Below, in pieces: positions 26,540-37,450 of a DNA stretch of 64,000 nt (positions are counted from its first letter, which is position 1; every line of letters begins with the position of its first letter). The position numbers were made by a program, and so were the translations under genes. Below the pieces are notes generated by a model. It saw nothing but the letters and a program-made list of their open reading frames with translations, ran no database searches and was not told the DNA's origin. Source of the DNA: Cryptomeria japonica (lineage: Eukaryota > Streptophyta > Pinopsida > Cupressales > Cupressaceae); NCBI RefSeq assembly GCF_030272615.1, contig NC_081406.1, forward strand, positions 232,678,396-232,742,395. Direction: 5' to 3'.

Positions 26540-26573
<34 letters not shown>

Positions 26574-27671
26574 TATATACATATATATTTATACATATAT
26601 ATCTACGAATGGGTAGGGTAGATCTTGGATTTAAGATTCCATTTAGTGTTTGTAAAATAAAGAGATACGGGTTTCGGGATTTACTTAATATATATATTTT
26701 AGGTAAGTAGTTGGGACATTTATTTTTAGAAAATAAATAGTGTTCTATATACATGAGTTTTGAATAAAAATGTTGATAAATAGTTTAGTCGGTAATGTAA
26801 TTGTAAAGTGCATAGTTTAAAACAGGGGTAATGTAAATGGGCTATAATGTTCGATTAAATATTTTATTAAATGTCTATATTTTTCATAAGTTTCAAAAAT
26901 AAATATATGGGTATATCTAATAAAAAAGTTGTCTCAAGTTATATTATTATTGGAGTTAATCATTTAGGGAAATTTAATCCTATTGGTAGTTAATTGTTTA
27001 TAGGGAATAATTTCAGAACAACTAAATGTAGGTTTCAAAGATTAAACCTTATAGAACGATTTTCATTATGGATTTAATCAACCCTTTTAGTCGATTTAGT
27101 ATAAACCACCTTTTAAGTATGTTTAAATAAAATATAGACATTTCTAAAACTAAGTTCTATTTTGATTAGTTCCTAAAATCAATTGATGATTTTCGGTTGA
27201 AGATTAATTATGTCATCGTCAATTATTTTAGAGAGTTTTGATTAAATCAATCTATTGACGCAATTTAATGAGATAATAAAATTAATTCATTTAGTATTCC
27301 GCATTAAATTGAATTATTAAGAAAGGGTGTATTAACAAGATGATGGGAACTTGTTAACTATTAAATATTGATGTCGAACCAAGTAAATTTATTAATGACT
27401 ATTTAGTGGAGATGGATCTAATTAAGTACTAATTGATGCAACTGAAATGATAGGGCCTTTTGAGTGAATATAATATTACCCTTATAAATTTTACTCATTC
27501 CACTAGATAATGGGAATTATCGTAATTGTTATGTTAGTATTTTATATCAATTAATATTTCGTTTAGAACAACATGTTAAGTTGTCACAACTATTTAAGCA
27601 TTGGTTGCATGAAAATAAGTGTTTCAAAAAAATTTGTCAGTTGTGTTTTGCCCTAAATTTTGGGCATGACA
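22682..27671 (+). repeat. 3' LTR of the LARD-like element (4990 bases)
   Basis: This is the longer of the two LTRs. It keeps a region (about 26090-26950) missing from the 5' LTR: a GC- and CpG-rich block with strong hairpins, a CT-rich leader-like stretch, and long (TA)n tracts at about 26470-26600. Further TA tracts are at 25648-25668 and 25800-25890. Apart from this region the two LTRs align closely. The simplest reading is that the 5' LTR suffered a deletion, since the region looks like a functional promoter/leader part of the LTR. Confidence 0.9.
25980..26300 (+). promoter_or_regulatory. GC/CpG-rich block in the 3' LTR, with nested hairpins (candidate promoter/leader)
   Basis: In an otherwise very AT-rich LTR this block is GC-rich with many CpG sites. 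CAGTGAGCG pairs with CGCTCACTG at about 26060-26083. A second, nested hairpin pairs CACTGTGGG (26079-26087) with CCCACAGTG (26130-26138). Inside it CCGCAGTGGGCGG (26092-26104) pairs with CCGCCACTGCGG (26114-26125) around a GATAAAAAT loop. The first two arms share bases, so the two folds may be alternatives. The function is unknown. Confidence 0.5.
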
Positions 27672-27676
27672 AAAGT

Positions 27677-29124
27677 TTAATGACCTAGATATTAGGACTG
27701 TAAAATACTATATCGTATCCTAATTCCTAAAATAACCCTTTTTTGTGATGTGTGAAGTACAATACACAACTAGGAATTATGTTGAGTCAAATGCAAAATC
27801 GGTACTAACCATGGAAGGTGAGTATAAATCATGAACAACATATCTGAAGCAACACAGGAATGACTCAAGTGCAGATGAATGCTAGGAAATAAAGTATATA
27901 ACAATGCAAAATAAGGTAAGAAACTAGGTGACAATAAACCATAAACAACTTGAAATAATCTATAATTAATGATCTATGTGATCCATCAACCCGTGACTAT
28001 GAAACATAATCTGCAAATAGTAATCTTGTGGACCATTAAGAACAAGAAGAAACTAATTAGTAGATCTGCCATTTCTTGTCAATCAATCATCAAAGAACTT
28101 GTGATCTGCCATGCACCATGTATTTCGTATACCATATCTATATACAAACATTTTGTATCGAGTAAACTACATTTATTGATTCATTGAAGTTGTTTTGCTT
28201 GGATCCAAACACCATGGAAACATAACCATTAATCCTAACAACTTGTGAACCATGGAGTGCAAACTAAATGGAATCATGTCCAAAATTTAAGTTAAAATAA
28301 TCTAGGGAAAATAGTGGGATTCCAATTATCCATCTCAAAACACCATCATCGAAACTTCCATGTTCAATATACAGAAAAAAATCTATTTTTTAACCATTTT
28401 ACTCATCAATATATTTTTTTGATAAATAAAAGTTGGATTTATATTAAAAGAGCTAAATATTACAAAACCAATTCAGCACAGTTTATATCCTTATCATTTA
28501 TCACTATTTCTTTTTGACAGATTGCTACCTTTTTCCAGTGGCAGTGTTGTAGTATTGATTAATGTGCTACATCATAATGTGATCAACTTAAAAGAAGTAC
28601 TAAATTTTATCTGATATTTCTTTTAAATTGAGGGGTGAATTAGCTATATCCTCTAAACCAAACATTATTTTATCATATTTATTGTCAGCATTCCTTCAAT
28701 ACCTGTTTGTGAATATTTAGGGTGACATGATTAGCATCCCCCCCTTTGTACAAAATTATTGATTACATGAAATGGATTTTTTATGTCATTTTGCAATATA
28801 CCATGGTTGCATATGTTTATACGTAAAGTTATGAATCCAAAATTGTCAAATAGATGTTACATAGATAACAGTCTTTCCTTCTTGCTATCTATTACAGACA
28901 ATGGAAAAGTTTCCATTGTCCTTTAATTCTCGTATACATTACTTGAACCCAGTCTATGTGTCTTTATGGTCGAAGTCATGGAATTTCAGCAATTTAATTC
29001 TTAGTATATAGCAATAGCCTATTAGCAAGCAGACTCTAGCGAAGACAAATTTGAAAGAATTCATAAAACATGAGTTGTCAATGACATATACTGACGCTTG
29101 AGTTTTATGTTTCTTTTGTTATAG
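27677..29124. other. Non-coding stretch, nothing recognised
   Basis: AT-rich sequence between the LARD-like element and the ARD exons. I searched it for upstream ARD exons and saw none. Short open frames at 27969-28187 and 28314-28517 have no recognisable motif. Confidence 0.5.
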
Positions 29125-29413
29125 GCTCCTTTGATGTAAGGGATAAAGAGGTTCAATGGATATGAAGATGGGTTAAGAAGGGGGATATGATTATCCTCCC
29201 AGGAGGAATCTATCATCGATTTACGCTCGACACAAACAACTACATTAATGTAAATGCTCTTTTATCTCAAGGACACTCACTATAAATAATTTCTTATATG
29301 AACTAGAGGATATTATTATTGTTTCTTTGATTTTTATCGCAGATCCTGAGGCTTTTCCAGAGCGAGCTAGTCTAGACAACATACAATCGTCCTTGTGAGG
29401 AGTATCCTGCTAG
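29125..29413 (+). pseudogene. ARD: Acireductone dioxygenase pseudogene, two adjacent exons
   Basis: Exon A (29125-29249) reads SFDVRDKEVQWI, a TGA, then [19 protein letters not shown] up to a GT donor at 29250. Exon B (29343-29413) follows an AG and reads ILRLFQSELV, a TAG, TTYNRPCEEYPAR up to a GT donor at 29414. These match the consecutive cupin-core and C-terminal exons of plant ARD, the metal-dependent enzyme of the methionine salvage (Yang) cycle that oxidises acireductone. The second conserved metal-binding histidine (YHRF) is present. Stops at 29163-29165 (expected Arg) and 29373-29375 (expected Trp) break it. Upstream exons with the first His/Glu cluster were not found, so this is a fragment. 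The retained intron shows it was copied as DNA, not from mRNA. Confidence 0.85.
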
Positions 29414-30229
29414 GTAAGAACCCTAATACTTGTAAGACCAAGATGAGAATTTCAATTTGATTATTTTCAAGAAAACCTGAACATTCTAGTTTTACATATA
29501 AAAATGACATATTTTTGTGATGGCATGTTCCAATATGTATTTTCTTTTGATAGATTGGGTGTAGGTTCTAGAAAGGACCCACTTCCAAATAGATAAAGTT
29601 GTTATAAATAGGCTATTGGTGAAGAATAACTGAAGAAAATCAATGAAAAACCACATCAACAATAACCAACACAGTCATAAACATTAATCTAAAGATTTGT
29701 TTTAGCCCTCACCTTTCTTGACAACTTATTTATCTTTTGACAACACCAAACTACTTGAGAAGGATCTTCTTACTCAAAGAAAAAATGTGATGAAAAACAA
29801 TTGTCCAATCACTCACATCAACATCAACCATGCCAGAATTTGATGTTGCAAGATCCAAGATGGATATTGCATAACATAGAGAAGCCATCATTTGAAGGAA
29901 ATAGGAACCCAGTGAAGACATTAAGAGGGCATGAAGGCACAACCAAGGGCCATTTAGTAGAAGGAAAAGGAAAAATAATGGAAACAAGAGGAGGAGCACT
30001 TGGAGAAGAAGGTAGGGAAAATAGCAATCTGACCAATAGAGAAGCTGAACTCTGAGGGCAAACTACTAGAGATAGCAAGAAACTCTCCAGCCAAAGGATC
30101 ATATTAACTTGAAACCATGTGCCTCATATTAGCCTCAAACCTATGCCCCTTCTGGTAGGAGGTGGGGATAGAATATCATTCGCTGTACATATCAATGACT
30201 AGATAATAATAATTTTTTTTAGAAAAAAA
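29414..30229. other. Non-coding stretch
   Basis: No recognised gene. Overlapping open frames on both strands at 29751-30102 look like chance frames in a purine-rich segment, and neither carries a known motif. Confidence 0.5.
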
Positions 30230-30730
30230 TATTATCATTGTCGGAATTACAATGAATACCAAGCTTTCCACTGATGATGAAATCTATGGATATACAACGT
30301 TCTCGTCGGTGAAAATTTTCTGGAGTCATCGCACTTCTGACTCAAACTACACAAACATCAGATGAGGATGTTGTACATGCGATGACACTTCATAGTCGGA
30401 CGGTCGTCGATGCCTCTGAATAGACTGACGACACAAGCGTCAGACAAACAACATCACCATCGGTGCGAAGTTCCAAATTGCAGTCGGCTTTGCGATGAAA
30501 TCTACTGAAGCATCCGACGGGGATGCTACATGTCCGATGACTTTTTTGGTCGGAAGAGAGATCATGCCCACCGTCGGTAGAGTCCATGGGATTGTCATAT
30601 TCTCAATGGTCAGGGCATCATTGACAAATCCAACGCAAGTTTTCGACGGCTACTTTTGTTGGCACTCCGATGAAAATTAGTCACAATTCCAACAATCGGC
30701 CGTTGGAAATTAGCTCCGAATGTACTAGTG
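30230..30730 (+). mobile_element. Probable right end of a non-autonomous CACTA-type transposon
   Basis: The segment is filled with variants of CCGACGG, TCGTCGG and CGATGA in both orientations, the kind of subterminal repeat bound by En/Spm TNPA-type proteins. It ends at ATGTACTAGTG (30720-30730), whose reverse complement begins CACTAGTACAT, a plausible CACTA terminus. The matching left terminus was not found near 30200, so the element may be truncated. It carries no gene. Confidence 0.45.
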
Positions 30731-30977
30731 ACTCCTAGGACAAGTCACCACCTTCCACCTTCAAATGGCTCTAGATTTGGCCTCCGGTGTCAAATTTGGA
30801 GAAAACAAAAGGTGATTCTAACTTTCATGAACATCTTGAATCTATTGGTGACCTTAGATTTGAGCCATCGAGCTCCAATAATAACCTGCAATAGAAAGCT
30901 CCAGAATACAAAACCACAAATTGAATCAAAATTCTCCCAATCGACAAACCAATGACACTCTAATGGCTTTGATACAA

Positions 30978-31370
30978 TGTGAGAATTTTCCAAGATCTAG
31001 AGTCCAATTGATAGCATAAACAAGAGAGAACAAATGTGACAAGAATAAACTGTATTCCTATCAAGATGGAAAATACCCAACTAACTAAGTTAATTGATTG
31101 GATTCAAATTCATTACATACTATGTAAATGAGCTTACTTATAAAGGCAAGGCTATGAGAGAACACAATCATGACATGTGGCTCAATGAGGTACAAGGGTA
31201 GGAAAGGGTAGGTAGGAGAAATAATAGAATATTTCACAAAAGGTAAATTTCTCCTACAAGCAACTTCCATATGTGCACACTTCCCTAAGTGTCTCATATG
31301 CAAACTACAATGAAATGCATTATCCTAAGTAAACTTAAGTAAAGTGTAATTATGAGACATAATTTACACC
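30978..31370 (-). repeat. Probable small LTR, minus-strand orientation, with adjacent Met-tRNA primer site
   Basis: The segment begins TGTGAGAATTTTCC and ends ATTTACACCAACA. On the minus strand the LTR would end ...TTCTCACA and be followed at once by TTGTATCAAAGCC (30965-30977), close to a methionine-tRNA primer site. A TATA-like TTATAAGT on the minus strand (about 31136-31143) fits an LTR promoter. No partner LTR or target duplication was identified, so it may be a fragment of a small LTR element. Confidence 0.4.
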
Positions 31371-32339
31371 AACAATAATATAAGGATGACCATAAAAATG
31401 ATGATAGCTTATCAAAATGAAATAATCAAACCCTGAAAACTCCATGTAAAGTAGATCAAATAAAGAACTCTCCAAGAAATAGATCCATTACATGTGGTGA
31501 AATGTCTAAGTAACTGACCAAATAGTTAAAACATAGAAAATTGAATAAAATGTACTTATGAAAAGTCTAGAAAAAATGCATGAATATATTTGAAGATCTT
31601 TGAATTACCTTTCCAATGTCATAAGAATCATGAAAATTGAAGATACTAGAGAAAAGTTATGAGCGCAAAAACTAAAACTAAAGATCAAACTTTGATTGAG
31701 TGTAGTAGAAATATAGAGCTAAATCTGATAATAAGCCTACCATTACTAGAAAGGGCTTAAAACTGACTTTTTGATGATATCTTGTTTTAATGATTTCAAC
31801 TTTGTATATATGACCAAGTTATGGAAAAAAAGATCAAGATAGGTCAAATTGAAAAAAAAAGGGCTTTGAAGAGTGCTTATGTTACATCTAAACTACTAAC
31901 ATCAACATGACATCATGTTGTCATGGTAGGTTAACTGGGTAGATTTCTTGATGTGGCAAATGACATGATAGTCTACTTATATGGTAGATGATGCAATTGC
32001 TAACATGGATGCTAATGTTAGTGGTGACTTTATTACGACATTACTACTTGCATTATCATGTTGTCAAACCTATCTATCGTATAGATTTATATAGATTTTT
32101 GGGAAAGTGTGCCTAAAAATAAAATAGCCCCAAAAAATAAGTGTTTGATTTTTACAAAATGATAGGCAAACTTTGAGGTTGTGGCCACTACAGATCTGAT
32201 AGCGAGATCTATATTTTTTCAAATTGCCTAGAATTTTTGGTGACCTCTAGATCTTACCTTGAAATGCATGCCCTCAAGAAAAAACTCCCAATGATTAAAT
32301 TTCTCAGATTTTGATGAAATAAGAGTGGATCATTAAGGC
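31371..32339. other. Non-coding stretch, possibly the 5' leader of the decayed Gypsy element
   Basis: No open frame or recognisable boundary. It precedes the first gag-like segment of the Gypsy relic. The Gypsy element's own 5' LTR should be here or further left but could not be delimited. Confidence 0.4.
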
Positions 32340-32379
32340 ATGAACAACTAAAATGGTATTATAGATCATATCCATTGAA

Positions 32380-32625
32380 CAACAAGGAGTGAGATAAAGT
32401 AAAGCAAGCCCTTTTGGAGAAATTTTATAGCCAAAAACTTCCAACTGAAGGAGTAACCAAATTGTGAGAGATGTTGAAGCAAGAAGATGAGTCACTTTTA
32501 AAATTCTATATAAGATTCAAGGAAGTCATAAGAATATTGCAAGAACCTCTCAATGATAAGAAAAAGATGGAAATGTTTGTTTCAACACTAACACCAAAAG
32601 TATGGATAGTGGGCTAGAAGGTAGG
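32380..32625 (+). pseudogene. Gypsy gag fragment
   Basis: One frame reads VKQALLEKFYSQKLPTEG, a stop at 32467-32469, then DESLLKFYIRFKEVIRILQE and MEMFVSTLTPKVW. This follows the retrotransposon gag pattern (F..rFyp...L.qg.esv.eyi.rFkel...l...e....Fv.gL.p). It encodes the capsid part of the virus-like particle in active relatives. Confidence 0.7.
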
Positions 32626-32805
32626 TATGTTTCTACATATTACAAATTGGTAACCCTATCTTATTGGATCAAAAGTCAATCATGGTGCAATGCAAAGAAA
32701 TATATATAAAGATAGAAGATTAATGATTTATAATTAGAACTTGAACAAAAATGGTTGCAATGGGAGATCATGAAGGAAGGGATAGGTCCTCAAAGGCTAA
32801 AAATC

Positions 32806-33360
32806 TGGTGTTTTTACTATGCTAAAGAAGGTCACATACAAAATTAATATTCTAAGGAGATCAGGGACAAAAAGGAAAATAGGTCAAAGGTCGACTTTGA
32901 GATTGTACAAAAGCCTAATATTGTATATTCAGGTACTTGTGAATAATGGGGTGGTCATGAGATAACAAAGCATCCCTTCCTTTTATTTTAGGTAAATGAG
33001 GCACCCAATTATGGCATTGATTTAGTATATGCAAAAGAACCCAATAGTGAAATTGATTTGGAACATGCAAAAGAGCTATATGTGTAATAGGTTGGGCATA
33101 TAATACCACCATGATAGTAGAATCAAAGGAATGCCAATGCAGTTTAAAATCCATAACCTTTTAGTAGTGGATTATATACTAAGGAGGAAGAAATCAAGAC
33201 CAAGGAAGAGAACAAAGGTCTACCACTACTTGCTTCAACTATGGAAAGATAGGTCATTATACAATTGAATGCTAGGGGGAAAAGATCAACACATGTGGAC
33301 TGTATGACTAGGAGGATCATGGCATATTTAGCTATGAAGAAGCAAGAAAACACTATAATA
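32806..33360 (+). pseudogene. Gypsy gag zinc-knuckle remnants
   Basis: CFYYAKEGHIQN (32811 on) and CFNYGKIGHYTIEC (33231-33272) are CCHC knuckles in which the second Cys has become Tyr. A further CGLYD..DHG segment follows at about 33290. Knuckles bind RNA in gag proteins. All are in frames broken by stops. Confidence 0.6.
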
Positions 33361-33889
33361 ATTTAGTTTCAAGAGTATAGAGAAAGGATCCACATAGATC
33401 AAATTCACCTAGAGCAGCTAGGTTTGTATAGAAAGTACCAAAGAGACATGAAGAAGAGACAAAGAGGTTCTGCATGGGTGGGAGGGCTGCCAGATATATA
33501 TCTAGTGAAAGTAACACTATATAATCCTATGAGAATTGAAAGAAAATAAGGGAAAAGATGTGGTTCTCTTTAGATGGGGAAAAAATATTGGAATGTAACC
33601 AATAGTCATGACTAAGGAAGATATCTCAAAAGAGGAGGAATTGTTATGGCCAACTAATAAACAACATGATCAAATCATCAAACAAACCTAGAGGATAATA
33701 GTCTAGGATAAAACCAAGGGAAGGGAACAAAATTCATACTTCACTAGCCAAGAGGTAAAGATCCTAAATCAAATGGCTCAAATGACAGGACAACATGATT
33801 TACTAGCAAAATTGAAATATTTTAGCAAGTATTAAAATTAAAAAAATAGTACCAAAAGTTAAATCAAGAGGAAATTATTAGAATATAAC

Positions 33890-34250
33890 AACTATCATGA
33901 TTGATTTCTTGATCCATCATAAGAAGATTAGTAGAGTGATGGCAGAAGTCGTAGTAGATGTCACTTTATTGCCAAGAAGAATATGGGAGTACAATAAAGG
34001 TAAATTGACACTTGATCCCACACCTTATTACACTAGTTTGGTATATGAAACCAAAATGAAAACCTTGGGGACTTGGAGGTAAGTTGAGGTAAATGTTCAT
34101 GGTATAAAACAATTGGTGGATTTTGAGGTAGTAATAGTAAAAGAAACCTTTGATTGATTTGATGCATTATTGGGGTTGAGGTGGTTCATTTTTGCAAAAG
34201 GAGTAATATATTCCCAAGAAGAGAAAATTTAATTTGTAGATAAATAGAGG
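33890..34250 (+). pseudogene. Gypsy aspartic protease-like fragment
   Basis: Segments LLPRRIWEYN, LDPTPYYTSLVYETKMKTLG and, after a stop, VEVNVHGIKQLVDFEVV and DALLGLRWFIFAKGVIYS follow the order of the retropepsin-like region of plant Gypsy elements (...PTPY.l.maD...i.plG......v.v.gi...i.F.v......y..llGrpWl). The catalytic D-T/S-G is degraded to VVDVTLL. Confidence 0.6.
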
Positions 34251-35439
34251 ATAGTACACATCCCTTTAGGGAATAATCTAGAAGAAGTAAAATCAATAGA
34301 CTATAAGGATGATGACATGGAGATTAATACTATTGCGAAAATATTAACTACCAAAAGTGAATAAGAACTTAATTTTGAAAAGGAAATTGATCTCAATGAA
34401 ATGGATGTGACAATAGATAGTGATACTATACTATAATCTTAGATGAATGAGGAGCTAGAGGAGTACTCCCGAAGGATCTTTGGATCTTAGAGGTTATTCA
34501 TGATCAAAAGGCTCACTAAGTATGAGTTACTAGAAAGAGAATCCATACAAAAGGAACATCTAAGGAATATTCCACATAAGAAGAGGAGCTACCAAAAGAT
34601 ATTTGCACTAATAGTTGGAGTGATTAGAACAAAGTAGCTCATCTAGTCAGATCACTCACAAGTGCAAAATCACACATCATACTACCAAACTATTTTGAGA
34701 TTCGTGATTTTAAAGCATACATTGATTAGATTGAAAGAAATTTTATAAATAAAGGCCATAAATTAGAGATTAATAAATACATATCAATTTGTAATTCTCC
34801 ATGCTAGTTCAACACAAATAAGAAGACCATTAAGTGGTGGGAGGAATTCAAGATTCTAATCAAATCCCTAAGTATAATGTAAGGATATATTTCTACAGGA
34901 CCATCTGGACATATGTATTCAATGCTAGGAAGAAAGGTATGAATATGATAATATAATTTACATCTAGTTCTTCTATTGGATGTTGACAGTAGTAGCCCAA
35001 ACATGGTAGATCAATCAAGAGCGGAGGATAGAAAACAAAATATTAGACAAGGTAACCACAAACTTTATTCATGCAATTTATTTTTCTATTGAAGATACAT
35101 ATCTAGTACATTGCAAAGGATGAAAGATATTATATCTATCCTGGTAGAAAATAAGGAATACGTACGTAAATTACCATGTCCAACCCCCAAGAAAAAAAAG
35201 ATTTAGAAATACATAGAGCGGTTGGAAGTCCAAACATTTGCAAACAAACAATACTACACAACCTGACAAAATGATGAGAAAAGAAAGGATTTAGAGATCC
35301 AAATTGAGCAAGGTGAAAAGGAGATAGAAGAATGTACTAAAAATAAAGGAAAATATTACAATAATTTATTAAAACTATGGGAGACAAATATTGTAGTAGA
35401 ATGAATAGATAGTATCATAGGTACAAGAAACTCTCTCTG

Positions 35440-35919
35440 AATATCAAGGATTGTTTCTTGAACATTTACAAAGATGAAATGGATCAAGAAAGAAGTAGGC
35501 ACAATGAAAATCCCATTGAAATAAGAAGCCAAACCAATCTAGAAGAAACATATAGACTAAACCCTAATATGAAAAATAATGTGAAGATAGCTCATTAGAT
35601 AAGATATTGAATACTAAAATCATTAAACTAGTGGAAGAGGTAAACTGGATAATCTTTATGGTTATTGAAAACAAGAAGACAAGATAAATAAGTTTGTGTG
35701 GATTTATAGGAGTTAACAAAGCATGCATTTATGACTCTTTCCCTGCTCCATTCACATAAGAGATCTTTGAATTATATTCCAAAAGGGAAACACATTCATT
35801 TATAAATAAATTTTATAGATACCACTAGGTAAAGATAAAGGAAAATGATCAACCTAATAAAAATTTCACAATAGAATGGGTATCCTACATTATACAATAA
35901 TTCTTTGGGTTGAATAATG
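35440..35919 (+). pseudogene. Gypsy reverse transcriptase, N-terminal part, interrupted by the Copia insertion
   Basis: YRLNPNMKNNVK matches the start of the Gypsy RT (rrLNP.ykekVk.el.kml.aGiI). Scattered frames then give VNKACIYDSFPAPFT (...LN.A...D.FPtPFtdeVLe) and NFTIEWVSYIIQ...FFGLNN (ttF.teWG.y.y.vmPFGLkNA). The sequence stops at the TAATG target duplication and resumes at 42949. Confidence 0.75.
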
Positions 35920-37105
35920 TGTTAGGATAACCGATGAACAACTGAGAGTGGGGGGGGTGAACCAATTGTTAACACATTATAACTTTTAATCCACAATACA
36001 ACCTTAAACAAATCAAGTACCGGGAAAACATATATAGATGCCGGTAGGAACAGATACTGGTAAACAATACAACTTAACAATTAACCAGATAATCAAAGCA
36101 AAGAAATTATACCACATAACACCATGATTAGTATGTGGAAAACCTGGAAAGGGAAAAACCATGGTGGGAAGCCTACCCACAGTCAGATGATACTTTTGCA
36201 GAAAGTATGTGTTACAAGAGGGGCCTACACTTGCAGGAAGGCACACTGCCTAGAGCATACTACTCATTACAAAAGAGTCTCACTGACTATAAAGAGGCTA
36301 CAACCATCTCAAGATAAATGGAAAACAATCCAATAGAGTGAATTGCTAGAAATAACATCTAGCATGCCTAATTACAGTCCCGGTTAAGCTCAGTGCCGGA
36401 GGACTAAATCCTCTTCTAAATCCAATTCGATCACCAATGATCGATTAAATCCTCTGCCTGAATCATATTACAATATTCACACATTACATTCCTTGATCAT
36501 GACCTTTCCAATAACAATGATACTTAACAAAGAGTTTCTACCTCTTATTTATACAAACCCTAAGGCCTAAACCGATTAGGTCGACCACCTAAAGATATTA
36601 CAATAAGATCATTACATAATTCCATTTACAATGATATGCCATGTCAGCTTAAGACCAAAACAAGAATAAAACATCCATAAATCATCTTGAATCATCCTGG
36701 TAACATGTAGAGTACACGTTAGCATGATACCGGTCCATAACCTAGATAGGTACCAGACCTATTCCGGGTCCACCATGCAAAAGCAATATCTTCAACATCT
36801 TGAAATCCATGAAGAAGCTGCACCAACACCAATTGTGCATCCTATCATAATTCCTCAATGAAATCTTTGCCGGTAAGGGTTTACCAAAGTGTATTATAGC
36901 ATCCAATTATCAAGCCAATACCAACTAACCAAAAAATTCTCATAGAGCATCTTTACTAATCCAATCATGCCAGAAGTGTCCAACAGATAGTCTCTTCTAC
37001 TAGTAACACTAGATCTTATACTGGTAACCAAAAATACCAGCTAGTGTTGATATCAATGACAAAACATCAATGCAACACATAATAAATTCATCCATAATGC
37101 CAACA
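35920..37105 (-). repeat. Copia 3' LTR (left copy on the plus strand, 1186 bases)
   Basis: This is nearly the same sequence as the right copy but shorter by about 60 bases. The difference is mainly two short blocks around 42575-42610 and 42685-42710 of the other LTR. It contains several CCGGT words and a conserved TATA-like box on the minus strand (GTATAAATAAG, about 36543-36553). Confidence 0.92.
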
Positions 37106-37106
37106 A

Positions 37107-37360
37107 TCTCCCCCTTTGGCATTGATGGCAACACTAGATGTGAAAAACATCTAATTACCAAGAAATGCCAAACAAGCCTCTCCCTGTGGAAGACAACCAA
37201 TAATCAATAGCTCTCCCCCTATGAATGATATCTCTGTAAGGTTCTAAATGATTTGTCACATTACTATCACTCCCCCTTTGACATCAATGCCATAAATCTG
37301 ACAAAAATATCAAAGCAATGATGTAAATCTATGAATCTCAAAGCTGACTACTCCCCCTAA
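37107..37360 (-). other. Polypurine tract and three additional PPT-like tracts of the Copia element
   Basis: On the minus strand AAAGGGGGAGA lies next to the 3' LTR (37107-37117). Similar GGGGGAG tracts recur at about 37211-37220, 37270-37279 and 37351-37360, between the end of pol and the LTR. Multiplied polypurine tracts upstream of the 3' LTR are a known character of Sireviruses. Confidence 0.75.
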
Positions 37361-37450
37361 GTAGTAGCACCACTCATCAGTGCCAGAATGAATAATGTCT
37401 CTGATAATACATGTTGGACTGATGACAAACTTCATCAATCAAGTCTTTGT

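Larger units (their letters stand above)
14902..27676 (+). mobile_element. Complete giant non-autonomous LTR retrotransposon (LARD-like)
   Basis: Two direct repeats (14907-19001 and 22682-27671) both start TGTAAGGCCTTCCCC and end TTTTGGGCATGACA, giving TG...CA termini. They are flanked by a perfect 5-base duplication AAAGT (14902-14906 and 27672-27676). Directly inside the left repeat is a degenerate initiator-methionine tRNA primer site, and directly before the right repeat is a purine tract. The 3.7 kb interior has no open frame longer than about 90 codons and no recognised gag or pol domain. LTRs of 4-5 kb around a short non-coding interior are the hallmark of LARDs, which are mobilised by enzymes of related autonomous Gypsy elements. 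The repeats look about 2-3% different by eye, so the insertion is relatively young for this window. Confidence 0.9.

Noticed and set aside
26383-26754. Tyr/Ile-rich frames in the 3' LTR
   Set aside because: They are produced by (TA)n and TATG repeats, not by a gene.
29751-30102. Overlapping frames on both strands as a small gene
   Set aside because: There are no motifs and no splice or promoter context, and the composition explains the open frames.
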